Source of the DNA: Solobacterium sp. | GTDB lineage: Bacteria > Bacillota_I > Bacilli_A > Erysipelotrichales > Erysipelotrichaceae | Assembly (NCBI GenBank): GCA_017941735.1 | Contig: JAGAVW010000025.1 | Coordinates: 1 to 64,000 of the forward strand | Length of the DNA: 64,000 bases | Direction of reading: 5' to 3' | In this document: positions 32,479 through 41,275 of the stretch, piece after piece | Numbering within the stretch: position 1 is the first letter of the stretch | How the letters are laid out: every line of letters starts with the position of its first letter | Program-made: the position numbers and the translations under genes | The notes under the pieces: generated by a model | Databases searched by the model: none | Seen by the model: the letters and a program-made list of their open reading frames with translations, nothing else | What the model was told of the DNA's origin: nothing

Positions 32479-33969
32479 TTACAACGGTTTTACCGCTTTT
32501 GACGCATATTGCAGAACTAAGTCTTGTGAGAATTCCTCTTTTTGTAGTTCACCAGAAATACGTCCTTCTGAATAAACTAGGATTCGATCTGACATTCCTA
32601 ATAGCTCTGACATATCGGAAGAAATCATAATGATTGCCATTCCTCTTGCCGCCAAATCATTAATAATTTTATAAATTTCAAATCGTGCTCCCACATCAAT
32701 TCCTTGTGTTGGTTCATCAAATATCAAGACCTTCATATTTGATGCTAGCCATCTACTAATGACCACTTTTTGTTGATTCCCACCACTTAAATCTGCAACT
32801 GCTTCATCGAGTGAAGAAGTTTTTATATTAATCGCTTCTTTATAAGCATTGACTGCATCAAGTTCTTTTTTCTTATTTACAACTATCCAGTCACAATACT
32901 CTTTAATGGTTAGAATCGAAAAGTTAAATTTTACACTGCTTCCTTGGAATAAACTTAGTCGTTTTCGATCTTCACATATTAAGCCGATTCCATTTTTAAT
33001 AATTTCAGAGGGGGAAATACGTTTAATTTCTTTTCCTTCAATAAATACTTGACCTCGATCAATGGGGAGATATCCTAAAATGGACATTGCGGTTTCAGAA
33101 CGCCCTGACCCAACAAGACCACCAAGACCTAGCACTTCACCTTTGCGTACTTTAAAAGAAATATTATGAAGTTTATCACTATAGAGGTTTTTTATTTCGA
33201 AAACCTCTTCACCAATGGTGGCATTGCGTTGTGGATATTCTTCTGTTAATTCACGTCCGACCATTAATCGAATTAATTTATTGTGATCTAAATTACTGGT
33301 TAACTCCGTTGTTACTTTTTGGCCGTCACGTAAAATGGTGACACGATCCGCCATCTCAAATATTTCATCGAGTCGATGTGAAATATAAATAATAGCGACA
33401 CCTTTTTGTTTCAAATTAGAAATGACTTCAAATAGCAATTTTACCTCACTTGTACTAAGTGTTGAAGTGGGTTCATCCATGATTAAGATTTTTGCATTTT
33501 TGGAAATAGCACGAACGATTTCTACCAGTTGCATATAGGAGTTGGAAAGATTGCCTACGATTTCATTTGGATCAATCGATAAACCTAATGCTTTAAATTC
33601 TTTTAGTGCTAAGTCATTCATTTCTTTTCGATTTAAAATGATGCCGTTTTTTGGCTCGCGACCTAGAAAAATATTTTCAGAAACAGTCATGGGCATGACT
33701 AATGAAAAGTCTTGATAGATAACAGCAATTCCATTTTCTTGCGATATCATAGGATTTCCTGTTTCCATCTTTTGGCCATTTACGATGATTTCGCCATCAT
33801 CTGGCTTTACTGCCCCAGAAACCATTTTAATTAAAGTAGATTTACCGGCGCCATTTTCGCCAACAATTGCATGAACTTGGCCAGGATAAAATTCATCTGA
33901 AAAATGGTCTAAAGCAACAACACCGGGGTAAATTTTTGTTAGATGATTAATTTTTAATATCGGTTCCAT
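32479..33969 (-). CDS. ABC transporter ATP-binding protein, two fused domains (RbsA/MglA type)
   Basis: Energises import through the neighbouring permease. 496 aa with two ABC domains: the first has Walker A GENGAGKST, ABC signature region LSNSYMQLVEIVRAI and Walker B ILIMDEPTSTL; the second has a degenerate Walker A (GLVGSGRSE), signature LSGGNQQKVVISRWL and Walker B VLIFDEPTQGID. A degenerate second P-loop is normal for sugar-type ATPases of this class. A hairpin lies in the 75-base gap upstream of this gene. Confidence 0.94.
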   Translation of the reverse strand: MEPILKINHLTKIYPGVVALDHFSDEFYPGQVHAIVGENGAGKSTLIKMVSGAVKPDDGEIIVNGQKMETGNPMISQENGIAVIYQDFSLVMPMTVSENIFLGREPKNGIILNRKEMNDLALKEFKALGLSIDPNEIVGNLSNSYMQLVEIVRAISKNAKILIMDEPTSTLSTSEVKLLFEVISNLKQKGVAIIYISHRLDEIFEMADRVTILRDGQKVTTELTSNLDHNKLIRLMVGRELTEEYPQRNATIGEEVFEIKNLYSDKLHNISFKVRKGEVLGLGGLVGSGRSETAMSILGYLPIDRGQVFIEGKEIKRISPSEIIKNGIGLICEDRKRLSLFQGSSVKFNFSILTIKEYCDWIVVNKKKELDAVNAYKEAINIKTSSLDEAVADLSGGNQQKVVISRWLASNMKVLIFDEPTQGIDVGARFEIYKIINDLAARGMAIIMISSDMSELLGMSDRILVYSEGRISGELQKEEFSQDLVLQYASKAVKPL

Positions 33970-33995
33970 AAATACCTCGAATTCACAAAGAAGTA

Positions 33996-34030
33996 GTACA
34001 TTGCTTACTCAAATTGAATAAGCAATGTAC
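33996..34030 (-). repeat. Intercistronic inverted repeat in the ABC operon
   Basis: Perfect 12-base arms GTACATTGCTTA (33996-34007) and TAAGCAATGTAC (34019-34030) with an 11-base loop. No T-run in either direction. It could be an RNA processing or stabilising hairpin or a regulator site; TTGCTTA resembles the half-sites upstream of the operon. Confidence 0.8.
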
Positions 34031-34044
34031 CGGAGAAAAGGTTA

Positions 34045-34728
34045 TTAAAGATTGTTTTCGTTTAAGTACCATTTTTCGTCGTCCCATGTATCATATGGCT
34101 TTGGGGCGATTGGAATGGATGTTTGGATGAAATCCACTGTATAGGGATTATGCGTAGGTGGGAGTTCTTTTGCGACACCGGTTTTCACAGTATACTTCGT
34201 TGTATCGCCAACCCATCCTTTTTCAAAAGAGAATTTACCACCACCATTACTACAAATGCGGAGGTGCCATAATTTCCAAGCCTTTTCTGCTTCATCATAA
34301 ATGAAGTCATTTGCATAGGCTAAAAAACACCATACAGCTTTTAGTTCGCCAGCTTCATTCACAATCGTTTCATAACCTGGAGATTCCCATGTGCCACGTG
34401 CTGTTTTCCCGTCTTTTGCAATCTCGATGCAGGGATTGGTTAAGTAGTGTTTTAATACGATACCCTTGGAGGCATCTTCATCCATATAAAAGTTTTTTTC
34501 GAAAATCATATGCACTTTATCTGGTCCGATTAATTCTTCACTTACCGCAAACTGCATGGATACATCATCACGATTCATTGCAAAGTGACCAATGTGCTTA
34601 TGCATAAATTTTTGGTTATGAACATTTTCGTATTTTGCCATTAAATTACAAATTTCATTTTTCGATTTCAGCAACCAGAGCTCATGTTCTAGTGCTTCCA
34701 CTTTTTCAAGTATTTCTTCGTTTGTCAT
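34045..34728 (-). CDS. NTF2/SnoaL-like protein (scytalone-dehydratase-type fold), paralog 1
   Basis: Predicted NTF2-fold enzyme of 227 aa, a fold used by dehydratases and isomerases on small cyclic substrates. A coiled N-terminal helix (EEILEKVEALEHELWLLKS) precedes the ARGTWESPGYE strand and the HLRI...KGWVGDT element. Shared with the two plus-strand paralogs: NPCIEIAKDGKTARGTW here, TPIIEVAKDVKSARAVW and TPIIEVNKDNSKARGLW there. The order in the operon is lipoprotein, MBL, this gene, ATPase. Substrate unknown. Overlaps the MBL gene by 4 bases. Confidence 0.75.
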   Translation of the reverse strand: MTNEEILEKVEALEHELWLLKSKNEICNLMAKYENVHNQKFMHKHIGHFAMNRDDVSMQFAVSEELIGPDKVHMIFEKNFYMDEDASKGIVLKHYLTNPCIEIAKDGKTARGTWESPGYETIVNEAGELKAVWCFLAYANDFIYDEAEKAWKLWHLRICSNGGGKFSFEKGWVGDTTKYTVKTGVAKELPPTHNPYTVDFIQTSIPIAPKPYDTWDDEKWYLNENNL

Positions 34729-35465
34729 TCTTCTTCAAGCCTTTCTTTTAATTCAACTAATGCAGTATCCAATGCTACTTTTAAAACATTTGCACAATCT
34801 TCTTTTCCAAAACTTACATAGTAATGTCCAGGAAGAAGGATATCTGCAACTTCTTCGTTCATACGACGTAAAGAATTTACATAACCTTTCACATCGGAAC
34901 CTGGTGGCATAAAGGGAAGTCCAATAGTAATATCATCGTGTGGTGGATCAGGTTGGATTTCTAGGAAGTCTCCTAACGCAATCGCAACTTTATCCTTGAG
35001 ATATACTTTGATCGCTACCGAACCAGGAGAATGTCCTGGGATATGAATGATTTCAAATTTTGTGCCATTGATATCAAAGACATCTTTATCTTTTACAACG
35101 ACATCCACTTTGGTTGGTGTGAAGACTGCGCCTGGAAAAAGTTTTTCTATGATGGGAGGGAATCCATTTTCAATCTCATCTGCATCTTCCGGTCCAACAT
35201 AAAGTTTGGATCCAAGTTCTTTCACACGGAAACAATTCCCAGAATGATCAAAATGAGAGTGGGTTAGGAAAGTGTGGGTGATTGGATAAGAATCCAATCC
35301 CCACTCCTTTAAACCGTTCATAATGGTATTCCATTGTTGTTCAGAAAATCCAGGGTCAATCATGACAAGTTCATCGCCACATTTTACAACATAGCTATTT
35401 GAGTTTGTACGATAGTCAACTCCACTTAATTTATATAGATTTTCACATAATTGCATTAAATTCAC
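34725..35465 (-). CDS. Metallo-beta-lactamase fold hydrolase
   Basis: MBL-fold hydrolase of 246 aa. The metal site HxHxDH is present as HSHFDHSG, with further ligands likely in HIPGHSPGS and LPGHYYVS. YRTNSNSYVVKCGDELVMIDPG is a typical family opening (quoted in part: ELVMIDPG). Such enzymes hydrolyse esters, lactones, thioesters or other bonds. With a transporter and NTF2-like proteins in the same operon, it probably opens or deconjugates the imported compound; that is inference. Overlaps the NTF2-like gene (ATGA). Confidence 0.9.
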   Translation of the reverse strand: MNLMQLCENLYKLSGVDYRTNSNSYVVKCGDELVMIDPGFSEQQWNTIMNGLKEWGLDSYPITHTFLTHSHFDHSGNCFRVKELGSKLYVGPEDADEIENGFPPIIEKLFPGAVFTPTKVDVVVKDKDVFDINGTKFEIIHIPGHSPGSVAIKVYLKDKVAIALGDFLEIQPDPPHDDITIGLPFMPPGSDVKGYVNSLRRMNEEVADILLPGHYYVSFGKEDCANVLKVALDTALVELKERLEEE

Positions 35466-35472
35466 CTAAATT

Positions 35473-36477
35473 CTATTTAACAAAGGTGCTTGCAGAAGAA
35501 GCATCAATTTTATCAACATTCATAGGGATAATAGTTTCGGTTTGTGTACCTTCAATTAGACTAGTAGCTAAATCAACACAACGGATACCTAAAACCAAAC
35601 TATCAACATCGGTGCTTCCTTTATAGAATCCTTTACCATTGATCATTTCTTCAGCACCTACAGCTGAAATATCACTACCAAATACCGCAGTCTTAGCAGG
35701 ATCTTTTCCGGAAGCTTCCATTGCTTGTGCTGCACCTAATGCGGCACCATCAGTAAGCGTTGCAACAACACTGATGTTTGGATTTGCTTGTAATAAACTT
35801 TCAACAGCATCTAATGCACCTGGTGTATCAAGTGCAGCTGCAACACCGACGATTTTCGCATTTGGAGCTAAGGAAGTAATGGTTTCTTTTACTGCTGCGT
35901 CTCTTTCATTGGTGTTTGCCATACCTAAGCCCATTTCAAGAACTGCAACTTCTGCTTCTCCATTTAATTCATTGTTAATGAAATCCGCAACCATTTCACC
36001 TACAGCTGTACCAACTGCTTTGTTGTCACAAACATAGAATGCATCATAAACACCAGAATCCATACCAAAAGAAAGAATCTTAATGCCTTTTGATTGCGCG
36101 TCTTCAAGTGTAGATTTTAAAGCATCCGCATCCACACATTGGACAACGATTGCATCCACGCCTTGAATAATCATAGTTTCAACATCACTAATTTGCTTTG
36201 CTGGATCCCCACCTGCATCACCAACAACAAGCGTATAACCAAGTTCATCACATCTCTTTTGTGCATCATCACGAATTACTGCAATAGATGTGTCAGATAG
36301 ACTCATGAATGCAAAACCAATTTTGTAAGCTTTTGATTCTTCGCTAGAGGCTGCAGACTCTGCAGTTGTAGGTGTTTCAGCACTTGCACTTGCAGGTGCA
36401 TCGGTAGAACTTGTTGCAGTATTGCTACAAGCAACTAGCGTTGTAAGCGCTAACATGATGGAAAATAGTTTTTTCAT
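35473..36477 (-). CDS. Substrate-binding lipoprotein, periplasmic-binding-protein type
   Basis: First gene of the operon, 334 aa. Lipobox LVACS gives a lipidated Cys17. A Ser/Thr/Ala linker precedes a LacI/RbsB-like two-lobed domain: YKIGFAFMSLSDTSIAVIRDDAQKRC (in part: KIGFAFMSLSD), GVDAIVVQCVDADAL, ATLTDGAALGAAQAME and AVFGSDIS. It captures the ligand for the permease. The family includes ribose, galactofuranose, xylose and AI-2 binding proteins; the ligand here cannot be read. RBS GGAGGAAG is visible in the minus-strand sequence. Confidence 0.93.
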   Translation of the reverse strand: MKKLFSIMLALTTLVACSNTATSSTDAPASASAETPTTAESAASSEESKAYKIGFAFMSLSDTSIAVIRDDAQKRCDELGYTLVVGDAGGDPAKQISDVETMIIQGVDAIVVQCVDADALKSTLEDAQSKGIKILSFGMDSGVYDAFYVCDNKAVGTAVGEMVADFINNELNGEAEVAVLEMGLGMANTNERDAAVKETITSLAPNAKIVGVAAALDTPGALDAVESLLQANPNISVVATLTDGAALGAAQAMEASGKDPAKTAVFGSDISAVGAEEMINGKGFYKGSTDVDSLVLGIRCVDLATSLIEGTQTETIIPMNVDKIDASSASTFVK

Positions 36478-36517
36478 TTTTCTTCCTCCTATCTAATGAT
36501 GAAAAACTAATATCTAT

Positions 36518-36610
36518 GGATATTGGAACAATATCCTTTGTTAGTTGCATACTAGCAAAGCGATAAAATTGTATGCAATGGAAAATAGGGGCATTGCACA
36601 TACGTGCAAT
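36518..36610. promoter_or_regulatory. Three inverted repeats in the divergent spacer
   Basis: GGATATTG-GAA-CAATATCC (36518-36536, 8-base arms); TTGCATAC (36545-36552) with GTATGCAA (36571-36578); ATTGCAC-ATAC-GTGCAAT (36593-36610, 7-base arms). All three are perfect and lie between the divergent operons, the likely operators of the SorC-type regulator or a second factor. Confidence 0.6.
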
Positions 36611-36675
36611 GTGAAAAAACATGTTAAGTTTGTGTTCGCATTTTTTATGATTATGTTAGGAAGTGAGGGAAACTT

Positions 36676-37341
36676 ATGATTAACTTGGAGCGTAAAGAAA
36701 AATTACGCAATCAAATGATTCGACTAGAAGCATATAATGAAATCCAAAATCAAATGGGACGTTTTACAGCAGCAATTAATTATAAAGAAATGAAATGTAT
36801 GTCTTTTTTTTCTAATGAAAGAGAAGACGTATCCTTAGAGTATGCGGATGAAGGCATATTTGTGGGAAGAGAAGCAATCCAAACTTTTCTTTCGGAATCG
36901 ATAGGAAAAGGATATGAAGAAGGAGAGTTAATTGATTTCCAATTAACAACACCAATTATTGAAGTTGCAAAAGATGTAAAGAGTGCACGTGCAGTATGGT
37001 GGTCACCAGGAATCACCTCTTTAGCTAAGGAGAACAACAATCCACAACCTATTTGGTTATGGGGAGAGGTAGCGGTAGATTTTGTATATGAAAACGGGCA
37101 ATGGCTCATTTTGCATCTGCATTATTTCCGCACTGTGAAATGTGATTATCATAAAGGATGGGTGGAAGATACAAGTATGATTAACCGACCCAATATCCCC
37201 ATGCATCCTCTTGCTCAACCGACAACTTATCATAATCCATACCATTCAAAAGCAATACGTTATGGAATACCTGCGGCGCCTTATGCCTATGAAACAGAAG
37301 ATGGTGCAAATTGGATGTTACGGAATGATAAAACAAAATAA
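36676..37341 (+). CDS. NTF2/SnoaL-like protein, paralog 2
   Basis: Protein of 221 aa, first of two plus-strand genes facing the ABC operon. It shares with paralog 1 the N-terminal helix (QNQMGRFTAAIN), the MKCMSFFSNEREDVSLEY segment, TTPIIEVAKDVKSARAVWWSPG and the KGWVEDTS element near residue 155-165. RBS GAAGTGAGGG precedes the ATG. Family members act as dehydratases or isomerases, or as non-catalytic binding proteins. It is followed after 9 bases by paralog 3. Confidence 0.75.
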   Translation: MINLERKEKLRNQMIRLEAYNEIQNQMGRFTAAINYKEMKCMSFFSNEREDVSLEYADEGIFVGREAIQTFLSESIGKGYEEGELIDFQLTTPIIEVAKDVKSARAVWWSPGITSLAKENNNPQPIWLWGEVAVDFVYENGQWLILHLHYFRTVKCDYHKGWVEDTSMINRPNIPMHPLAQPTTYHNPYHSKAIRYGIPAAPYAYETEDGANWMLRNDKTK

Positions 37342-37350
37342 GAGGTGGCT

Positions 37351-38013
37351 ATGATTACAATTGAAGATTTAGATGTGTTAGAGGAAGATGAGTTTGCCGA
37401 ATTAGAAAGGCGAATCGAAACACAAATAGCAATATGGGAAATCAAAAACCTGAGAGGGAGGATGGCAATTTTTCATGATGATCAACATATAGGGGAGCCA
37501 CGTCTTGAATTAAAGGCAATTCATCATCCTAGCTTTGATGTGGAAGGAGAGATGAATTTTCGAAAGACACCCGTTGTGGATAGTTTAGAGGGAAATATGT
37601 TGATTCACCCTATCACAACACCAATCATCGAAGTAAATAAAGACAATTCAAAGGCAAGAGGTCTTTGGTGGTCAATCGGAATAGAGGGTTTATCTAAGTT
37701 TCGCGAGACACCCATGGCAATATGGAGTGTTGGCATGATTCCAGGCGTTCATGTAAAAGAAAAAGATGGATGGAAGATATTGTCAGGTATGTGGCAACGA
37801 ACAACAAAAAATGAATTCCATGCAGGTTGGGTAGAGGATATGCAACCAACAAATACCCGTCCACAGATTTCAAAAGAAGAGGATAGGGCGCGTTTAGGTA
37901 AATATGCATACCAAAAAAATGAAAAGCGTAAATCTATTTCGCAACCTCCTTATCCGGATACATGGGAAAAATATCCTGATGAACTTGACCAAACGTGGCA
38001 AGAAATGAAGTAA
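37351..38013 (+). CDS. NTF2/SnoaL-like protein, divergent paralog 3
   Basis: Protein of 220 aa. The start is the ATG at 37351 behind AGAGGTGG; the frame also allows a GTG at 37345. It keeps the TTPIIEVNKDNSKARGLWWSIG strand (quoted in part) and HAGWVEDMQ but has lost most residues of the middle part seen in paralog 2, and its N-terminal half is rewritten and acidic. It might be a partner subunit rather than a second enzyme; mixed catalytic and degenerate pairs are known in this fold (inference). A terminator follows. Confidence 0.7.
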   Translation: MITIEDLDVLEEDEFAELERRIETQIAIWEIKNLRGRMAIFHDDQHIGEPRLELKAIHHPSFDVEGEMNFRKTPVVDSLEGNMLIHPITTPIIEVNKDNSKARGLWWSIGIEGLSKFRETPMAIWSVGMIPGVHVKEKDGWKILSGMWQRTTKNEFHAGWVEDMQPTNTRPQISKEEDRARLGKYAYQKNEKRKSISQPPYPDTWEKYPDELDQTWQEMK

Positions 38014-38058
38014 AAGTCATATAAATTCCCTTTTCTTGGGAAATAATTTGAAAAATGT

Positions 38059-38093
38059 AAGCGGAAACATAAAAATTTCCGCTTTTCTGTTTG
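38059..38093 (+). terminator. Terminator after the NTF2-like pair
   Basis: AAGCGGAAA (38059-38067), loop CATAAAAA, TTTCCGCTT (38076-38084), then TTCTGTTT. A smaller hairpin TTCCC/GGGAA lies just before. Confidence 0.8.
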
Positions 38094-38157
38094 AAAAAGG
38101 TTGAAAAGGCAACCAAAATGAAAATTTTCATTATTTTAAAAAAGTTTAAAAAAATGC

Positions 38158-38186
38158 TTGCATAAGCCATTTTAGAGTGATATTAT
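38158..38186 (+). promoter_or_regulatory. Promoter of the S10 ribosomal operon
   Basis: -35 TTGCAT (38158-38163), 17-base spacer, -10 TATTAT (38181-38186). It is the only clear promoter before the 14-kb ribosomal cluster. Confidence 0.75.
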
Positions 38187-38199
38187 ACCAAAGCACTCG

Positions 38200-38305
38200 T
38201 GTAGACGTGGGAGGTTGCCGGCACGCTGAAAGACGTTGTCACAACGTGATAACCGGGGAATTTCCACTGAGCGATTCCTATATATAAATAGGAAGTGAAT
38301 ATAAG
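38200..38305 (+). promoter_or_regulatory. rpsJ leader, probable r-protein autoregulatory element
   Basis: The leader holds GTGGGAGG (38208-38215), TTGCCGG (38214-38220) that can pair with CCGG (about 38254-38257), a small hairpin ACGTTG-TCA-CAACGT (about 38233-38247) and TTCCACTG (about 38263-38270) able to pair back to GTGGG. In Bacillus the S10 leader is bound by L4. The same GTGGGAGG...CCACTG pair occurs before rplK. Confidence 0.55.
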
Positions 38306-38317
38306 GAGGAAAAATTC

Positions 38318-38629
38318 ATGGCAAAAAACGCTGTAAGAATTCGTTTGAAGGCTTATGAGAACAGAAATCTAGATGCAGCCAGCCAAAAAATTGTTGAGAC
38401 TGTCAACAATCATGGCGCAAAAAAGATTGTAGGACCTGTTCCACTTCCAACGGAAAGAGAAGTGATTACAGTACTACGTGCTGTTCACAAGTACAAGGAC
38501 TCTCGTGAGCAATTCGAGATCCGCACGCACAAGAGACTAATTGAAATCATTGGTCCTAGTGCTGAGACGATTGATGCACTCAGTAGATTAGATCTACCTA
38601 GTGGTGTAGACATCGAAATCAAGCTTTAA
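38318..38629 (+). CDS. rpsJ: 30S ribosomal protein S10
   Basis: 103 aa, standard length; also the NusE transcription antitermination factor with NusB. Visible segments: [22 protein letters not shown] (in part), [17 protein letters not shown] and [12 protein letters not shown], and SGVDIEIKL at the end. RBS ATAAGGAGG. It opens the S10-spc-alpha cluster. No tuf or fus genes lie directly upstream, unlike Bacillus. Confidence 0.98.
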   Translation: MAKNAVRIRLKAYENRNLDAASQKIVETVNNHGAKKIVGPVPLPTEREVITVLRAVHKYKDSREQFEIRTHKRLIEIIGPSAETIDALSRLDLPSGVDIEIKL

Positions 38630-38652
38630 GGAAAGGGACCGGGTGATTAAAT

Positions 38653-39423
38653 ATGAAAGGTATCTTAGGACGTAAACTCGGCATGACGCAAGTCTTTACA
38701 GAAAATGGAGCACTCATTCCAGTTACTGTAATTGAAGTACAACCAAACGTCGTGTTGCAGAAGAAAACAAATGAGATCGACGGTTATGAAGCACTACAAC
38801 TTGGCTATGAAGATGTCAAAGAACAACGTGCAAACAAGCCATCGATTGGACATGCAAAGAAAGCAAACACTGCGCCAAAGAAATACATCCGTGAAATCAA
38901 AGCAGATGAAATGATGGACCAAGAAGTTGGTGCACTTATCAAAGCAGATGTATTCGAAGCAGGTGATGTCGTAGATGTAACTGGTATTTCTAAAGGTAAA
39001 GGATACTCAGGTACAATCAAACGTTACAACGCACATCGTGGTCCAGAATCGCACGGTGGTTCCAAAAACGTTCGTCACATTGGATCATTAGCAACAACAG
39101 GTCGTAACAATGGACGTATCGAAAAGAACACACCAATGCCAGGACACTTAGGAGTTGATACAACAACCAACCAAAACTTAACGGTTATTAAGGTTGATGC
39201 AGAAGAAGGCTACATTCTCGTTAAGGGAAATGTACCAGGTCCAAGAAAAGGACTTGTCATCATTAAGACAACTGTAAAACCGGTTAAGAAAGTTGCGGTA
39301 GAAGAATTAATCAGCTACGCAAAAGAAGAACCAGTCGTGGAAGAAGCTCCTGCAGAGGAAGAAGTTGTAGAAGAAACTCCAGTTGAAGAAGCTGCTCCAG
39401 CAGAAAACGAAGAAGGAAAGTAG
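38653..39423 (+). CDS. rplC: 50S ribosomal protein L3 with acidic C-terminal tail
   Basis: 256 aa; standard L3 is about 205-215 aa. The core starts MKGILGRKLGMTQVF and includes the long loop KGKGYSGTIKRYNAHRGPESHGG (in part: YNAHRGPESHGGS) that reaches the peptidyl-transferase centre, then VPGPRKGLVIIKTTVK at the end of the core. From about residue 212 there is a tail of some 45 residues rich in Glu, Pro, Ala and Val (EEAPAEEEVVEETPVEE), with no recognisable fold. It likely extends from the ribosome surface. Confidence 0.97.
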   Translation: MKGILGRKLGMTQVFTENGALIPVTVIEVQPNVVLQKKTNEIDGYEALQLGYEDVKEQRANKPSIGHAKKANTAPKKYIREIKADEMMDQEVGALIKADVFEAGDVVDVTGISKGKGYSGTIKRYNAHRGPESHGGSKNVRHIGSLATTGRNNGRIEKNTPMPGHLGVDTTTNQNLTVIKVDAEEGYILVKGNVPGPRKGLVIIKTTVKPVKKVAVEELISYAKEEPVVEEAPAEEEVVEETPVEEAAPAENEEGK

Positions 39424-39435
39424 AGGAGGTAAGTC

Positions 39436-40065
39436 ATGTCTAAGGTTGATGTATTTAGCCAGGAAGCCAAAAAAGTTAAGACAATGGATCTTTCTGACGA
39501 AGTATTTGGAATCGAACCAAATCAACAAGCAATTTATGATGCGGTCCTCGTCTACCAAGCTGGTTTAAGACAAGGCACACATAACACACTTACAAGAGCC
39601 TATGTAAGTGGTACAGGTAAAAAACCATTCCGTCAAAAAGGAACAGGTAGAGCACGTCAAGGTTCAACACGTGCAACACAATGGAGAGGTGGCGCCATCG
39701 CATTTGGTCCACATCCACGTAAATATGGTTACAAGTTGAACCGCAAAGTTCGTCAATTAGCACTCCGTAGTGCATTAAGTGAAAAGTTACAAGGTGAAAA
39801 CTTAACTGTTCTTGAAAACTTGAACTTTGACGAAATGAAAACAAAGAAAGCTGTTGCGCTAATGAAGGCGTTTGAATTTGACCGCAAGACATTATTCGTT
39901 GCGGATGCATCGGAAGATTATGACAATGCATACATCTCCATGCGTAACATTCCAAATGCATTAGTCGTCTGTGTAGAAGAATTAAATGTTTATGACATCG
40001 TCAATGCAGATAAGATTGTCTTCACAGAAGCAGCGGCTACGACAGCTGGGGAGGTATTTGCATAA
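39436..40065 (+). CDS. rplD: 50S ribosomal protein L4
   Basis: 209 aa, usual length. It binds 23S rRNA and lines the exit tunnel. The flexible loop KPFRQKGTGRARQGSTRATQWRGG is present (in part: GTGRARQGSTR). In Bacillus L4 is the repressor of its operon via the S10 leader, which fits the structured leader seen upstream. RBS AGAGGAGG. Overlaps rplW by one base. Confidence 0.97.
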   Translation: MSKVDVFSQEAKKVKTMDLSDEVFGIEPNQQAIYDAVLVYQAGLRQGTHNTLTRAYVSGTGKKPFRQKGTGRARQGSTRATQWRGGAIAFGPHPRKYGYKLNRKVRQLALRSALSEKLQGENLTVLENLNFDEMKTKKAVALMKAFEFDRKTLFVADASEDYDNAYISMRNIPNALVVCVEELNVYDIVNADKIVFTEAAATTAGEVFA

Positions 40066-40358
40066 TGAGTGCTCGTGACATTATCATTCGCCCAATTATC
40101 ACCGAAAAGAGTATGCGTGATAATAGTGAAGGCAATAAGGTTTACTTCGAAGTACGCAAAGACGCAAACAAAACAGCTGTTGCGCAGGCAATCGAAGAGA
40201 TCTATCACATCAAGCCTGAAAAAGTAAACATTGTAAACGTTCATCCAAAAACAAAACGTGTTGGACGTTACACTGGTAAGACAAACGCAGTGCGTAAAGC
40301 AATTGTGAAGTTACCAGAAGGACAAGATATCAGCTTGTTCAATGACGAGAATAAATAA
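40065..40358 (+). CDS. rplW: 50S ribosomal protein L23
   Basis: 97 aa, at the exit of the peptide tunnel, where it docks trigger factor and SRP. IIRPIITEKSM at the start and KRVGRYTGKTNAVRKAIVKL at the C-terminal half are family features (quoted in part: GRYTGKTNAVRKA). It starts at the base that ends rplD, so the two are translationally coupled. A 64-base gap, with a small GGAG/CTCC hairpin, separates it from rplB. Confidence 0.97.
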   Translation: MSARDIIIRPIITEKSMRDNSEGNKVYFEVRKDANKTAVAQAIEEIYHIKPEKVNIVNVHPKTKRVGRYTGKTNAVRKAIVKLPEGQDISLFNDENK

Positions 40359-40422
40359 GCTGATACAACTATCGGAGGAAGACGCGATCTCCGGATAAGA
40401 TGCGAAAGGAAAGTAGAGAAAA

Positions 40423-41256
40423 ATGACAGTCATTAAGTATAAGCCGACGACAAATGGTCGTCGCAACATGACGACACTCAGCAATGACCGCATTACAAAG
40501 TCAAAGCCAGAGAAAAGCTTGGTCGTCAAAAAAGTAAGCACTGGTGGCCGTGGTAATACAGGACGTATTACAACAAGACATCACGGCGGCGGTGTCAAAC
40601 AAAAATACAGAATTATTGATTTCAAGAGAAACAAAGACAACATCGAAGGTGTTGTAGCAGCAATTGAGTACGATCCAAATCGTAACGCAAACATTGCCCT
40701 CATCAACTATAAAGATGGTGAAAAACGCTACATTATCTGCCCACAACAACTTGAAGTAGGCAATAAAGTCATCAGTGGCGAAGCGGTGGACATCAAGGTC
40801 GGAAATGCGATGGAACTTCGCAACATTCCAGAAGGTACCTTCGTACACTGTGTCGAGATGACCCCAGGAAAAGGTGGACAAATGGCACGTGCTGCTGGAT
40901 GTTCCGCACAAATCCTAGGCTTCGATGGCCCATATGCAACCTTACGTTTATCCAGTGGTGAAGTTCGTAAAGTGCGCAACAACTGCCGCGCAACCGTTGG
41001 TATCGTAGGAAATGAAGACTACAGTTTGATTAACTGGGGTAAAGCAGGTCGTAATCGTTGGAAGGGTATTCGCCCAACCGTACGTGGTTCTGCGATGAAC
41101 CCGGTTGACCACCCACACGGTGGTGGTGAAGGACGTACACCAGTTGGACGTAAATCGCCAATGACCCCATGGGGCAAGAAAGCAATGGGTGTTAAGACAC
41201 GTAAACATAAGAAAGCATCTAACGCACTCATCATGAGTCGCCGTAAAGGTAAGTAA
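40423..41256 (+). CDS. rplB: 50S ribosomal protein L2
   Basis: 277 aa, standard. Structural core of the large subunit near the peptidyl-transferase centre. The N-terminal TNGRRNMTT, GRNNxGRIT-like [16 protein letters not shown], and the signature [27 protein letters not shown] (in part: [13 protein letters not shown]), with the conserved His in DHPHGGG, are all intact. RBS GAAAGGAAAG. Confidence 0.98.
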   Translation: MTVIKYKPTTNGRRNMTTLSNDRITKSKPEKSLVVKKVSTGGRGNTGRITTRHHGGGVKQKYRIIDFKRNKDNIEGVVAAIEYDPNRNANIALINYKDGEKRYIICPQQLEVGNKVISGEAVDIKVGNAMELRNIPEGTFVHCVEMTPGKGGQMARAAGCSAQILGFDGPYATLRLSSGEVRKVRNNCRATVGIVGNEDYSLINWGKAGRNRWKGIRPTVRGSAMNPVDHPHGGGEGRTPVGRKSPMTPWGKKAMGVKTRKHKKASNALIMSRRKGK

Positions 41257-41275
41257 TTGAAAGGAGAAAGAAAAA

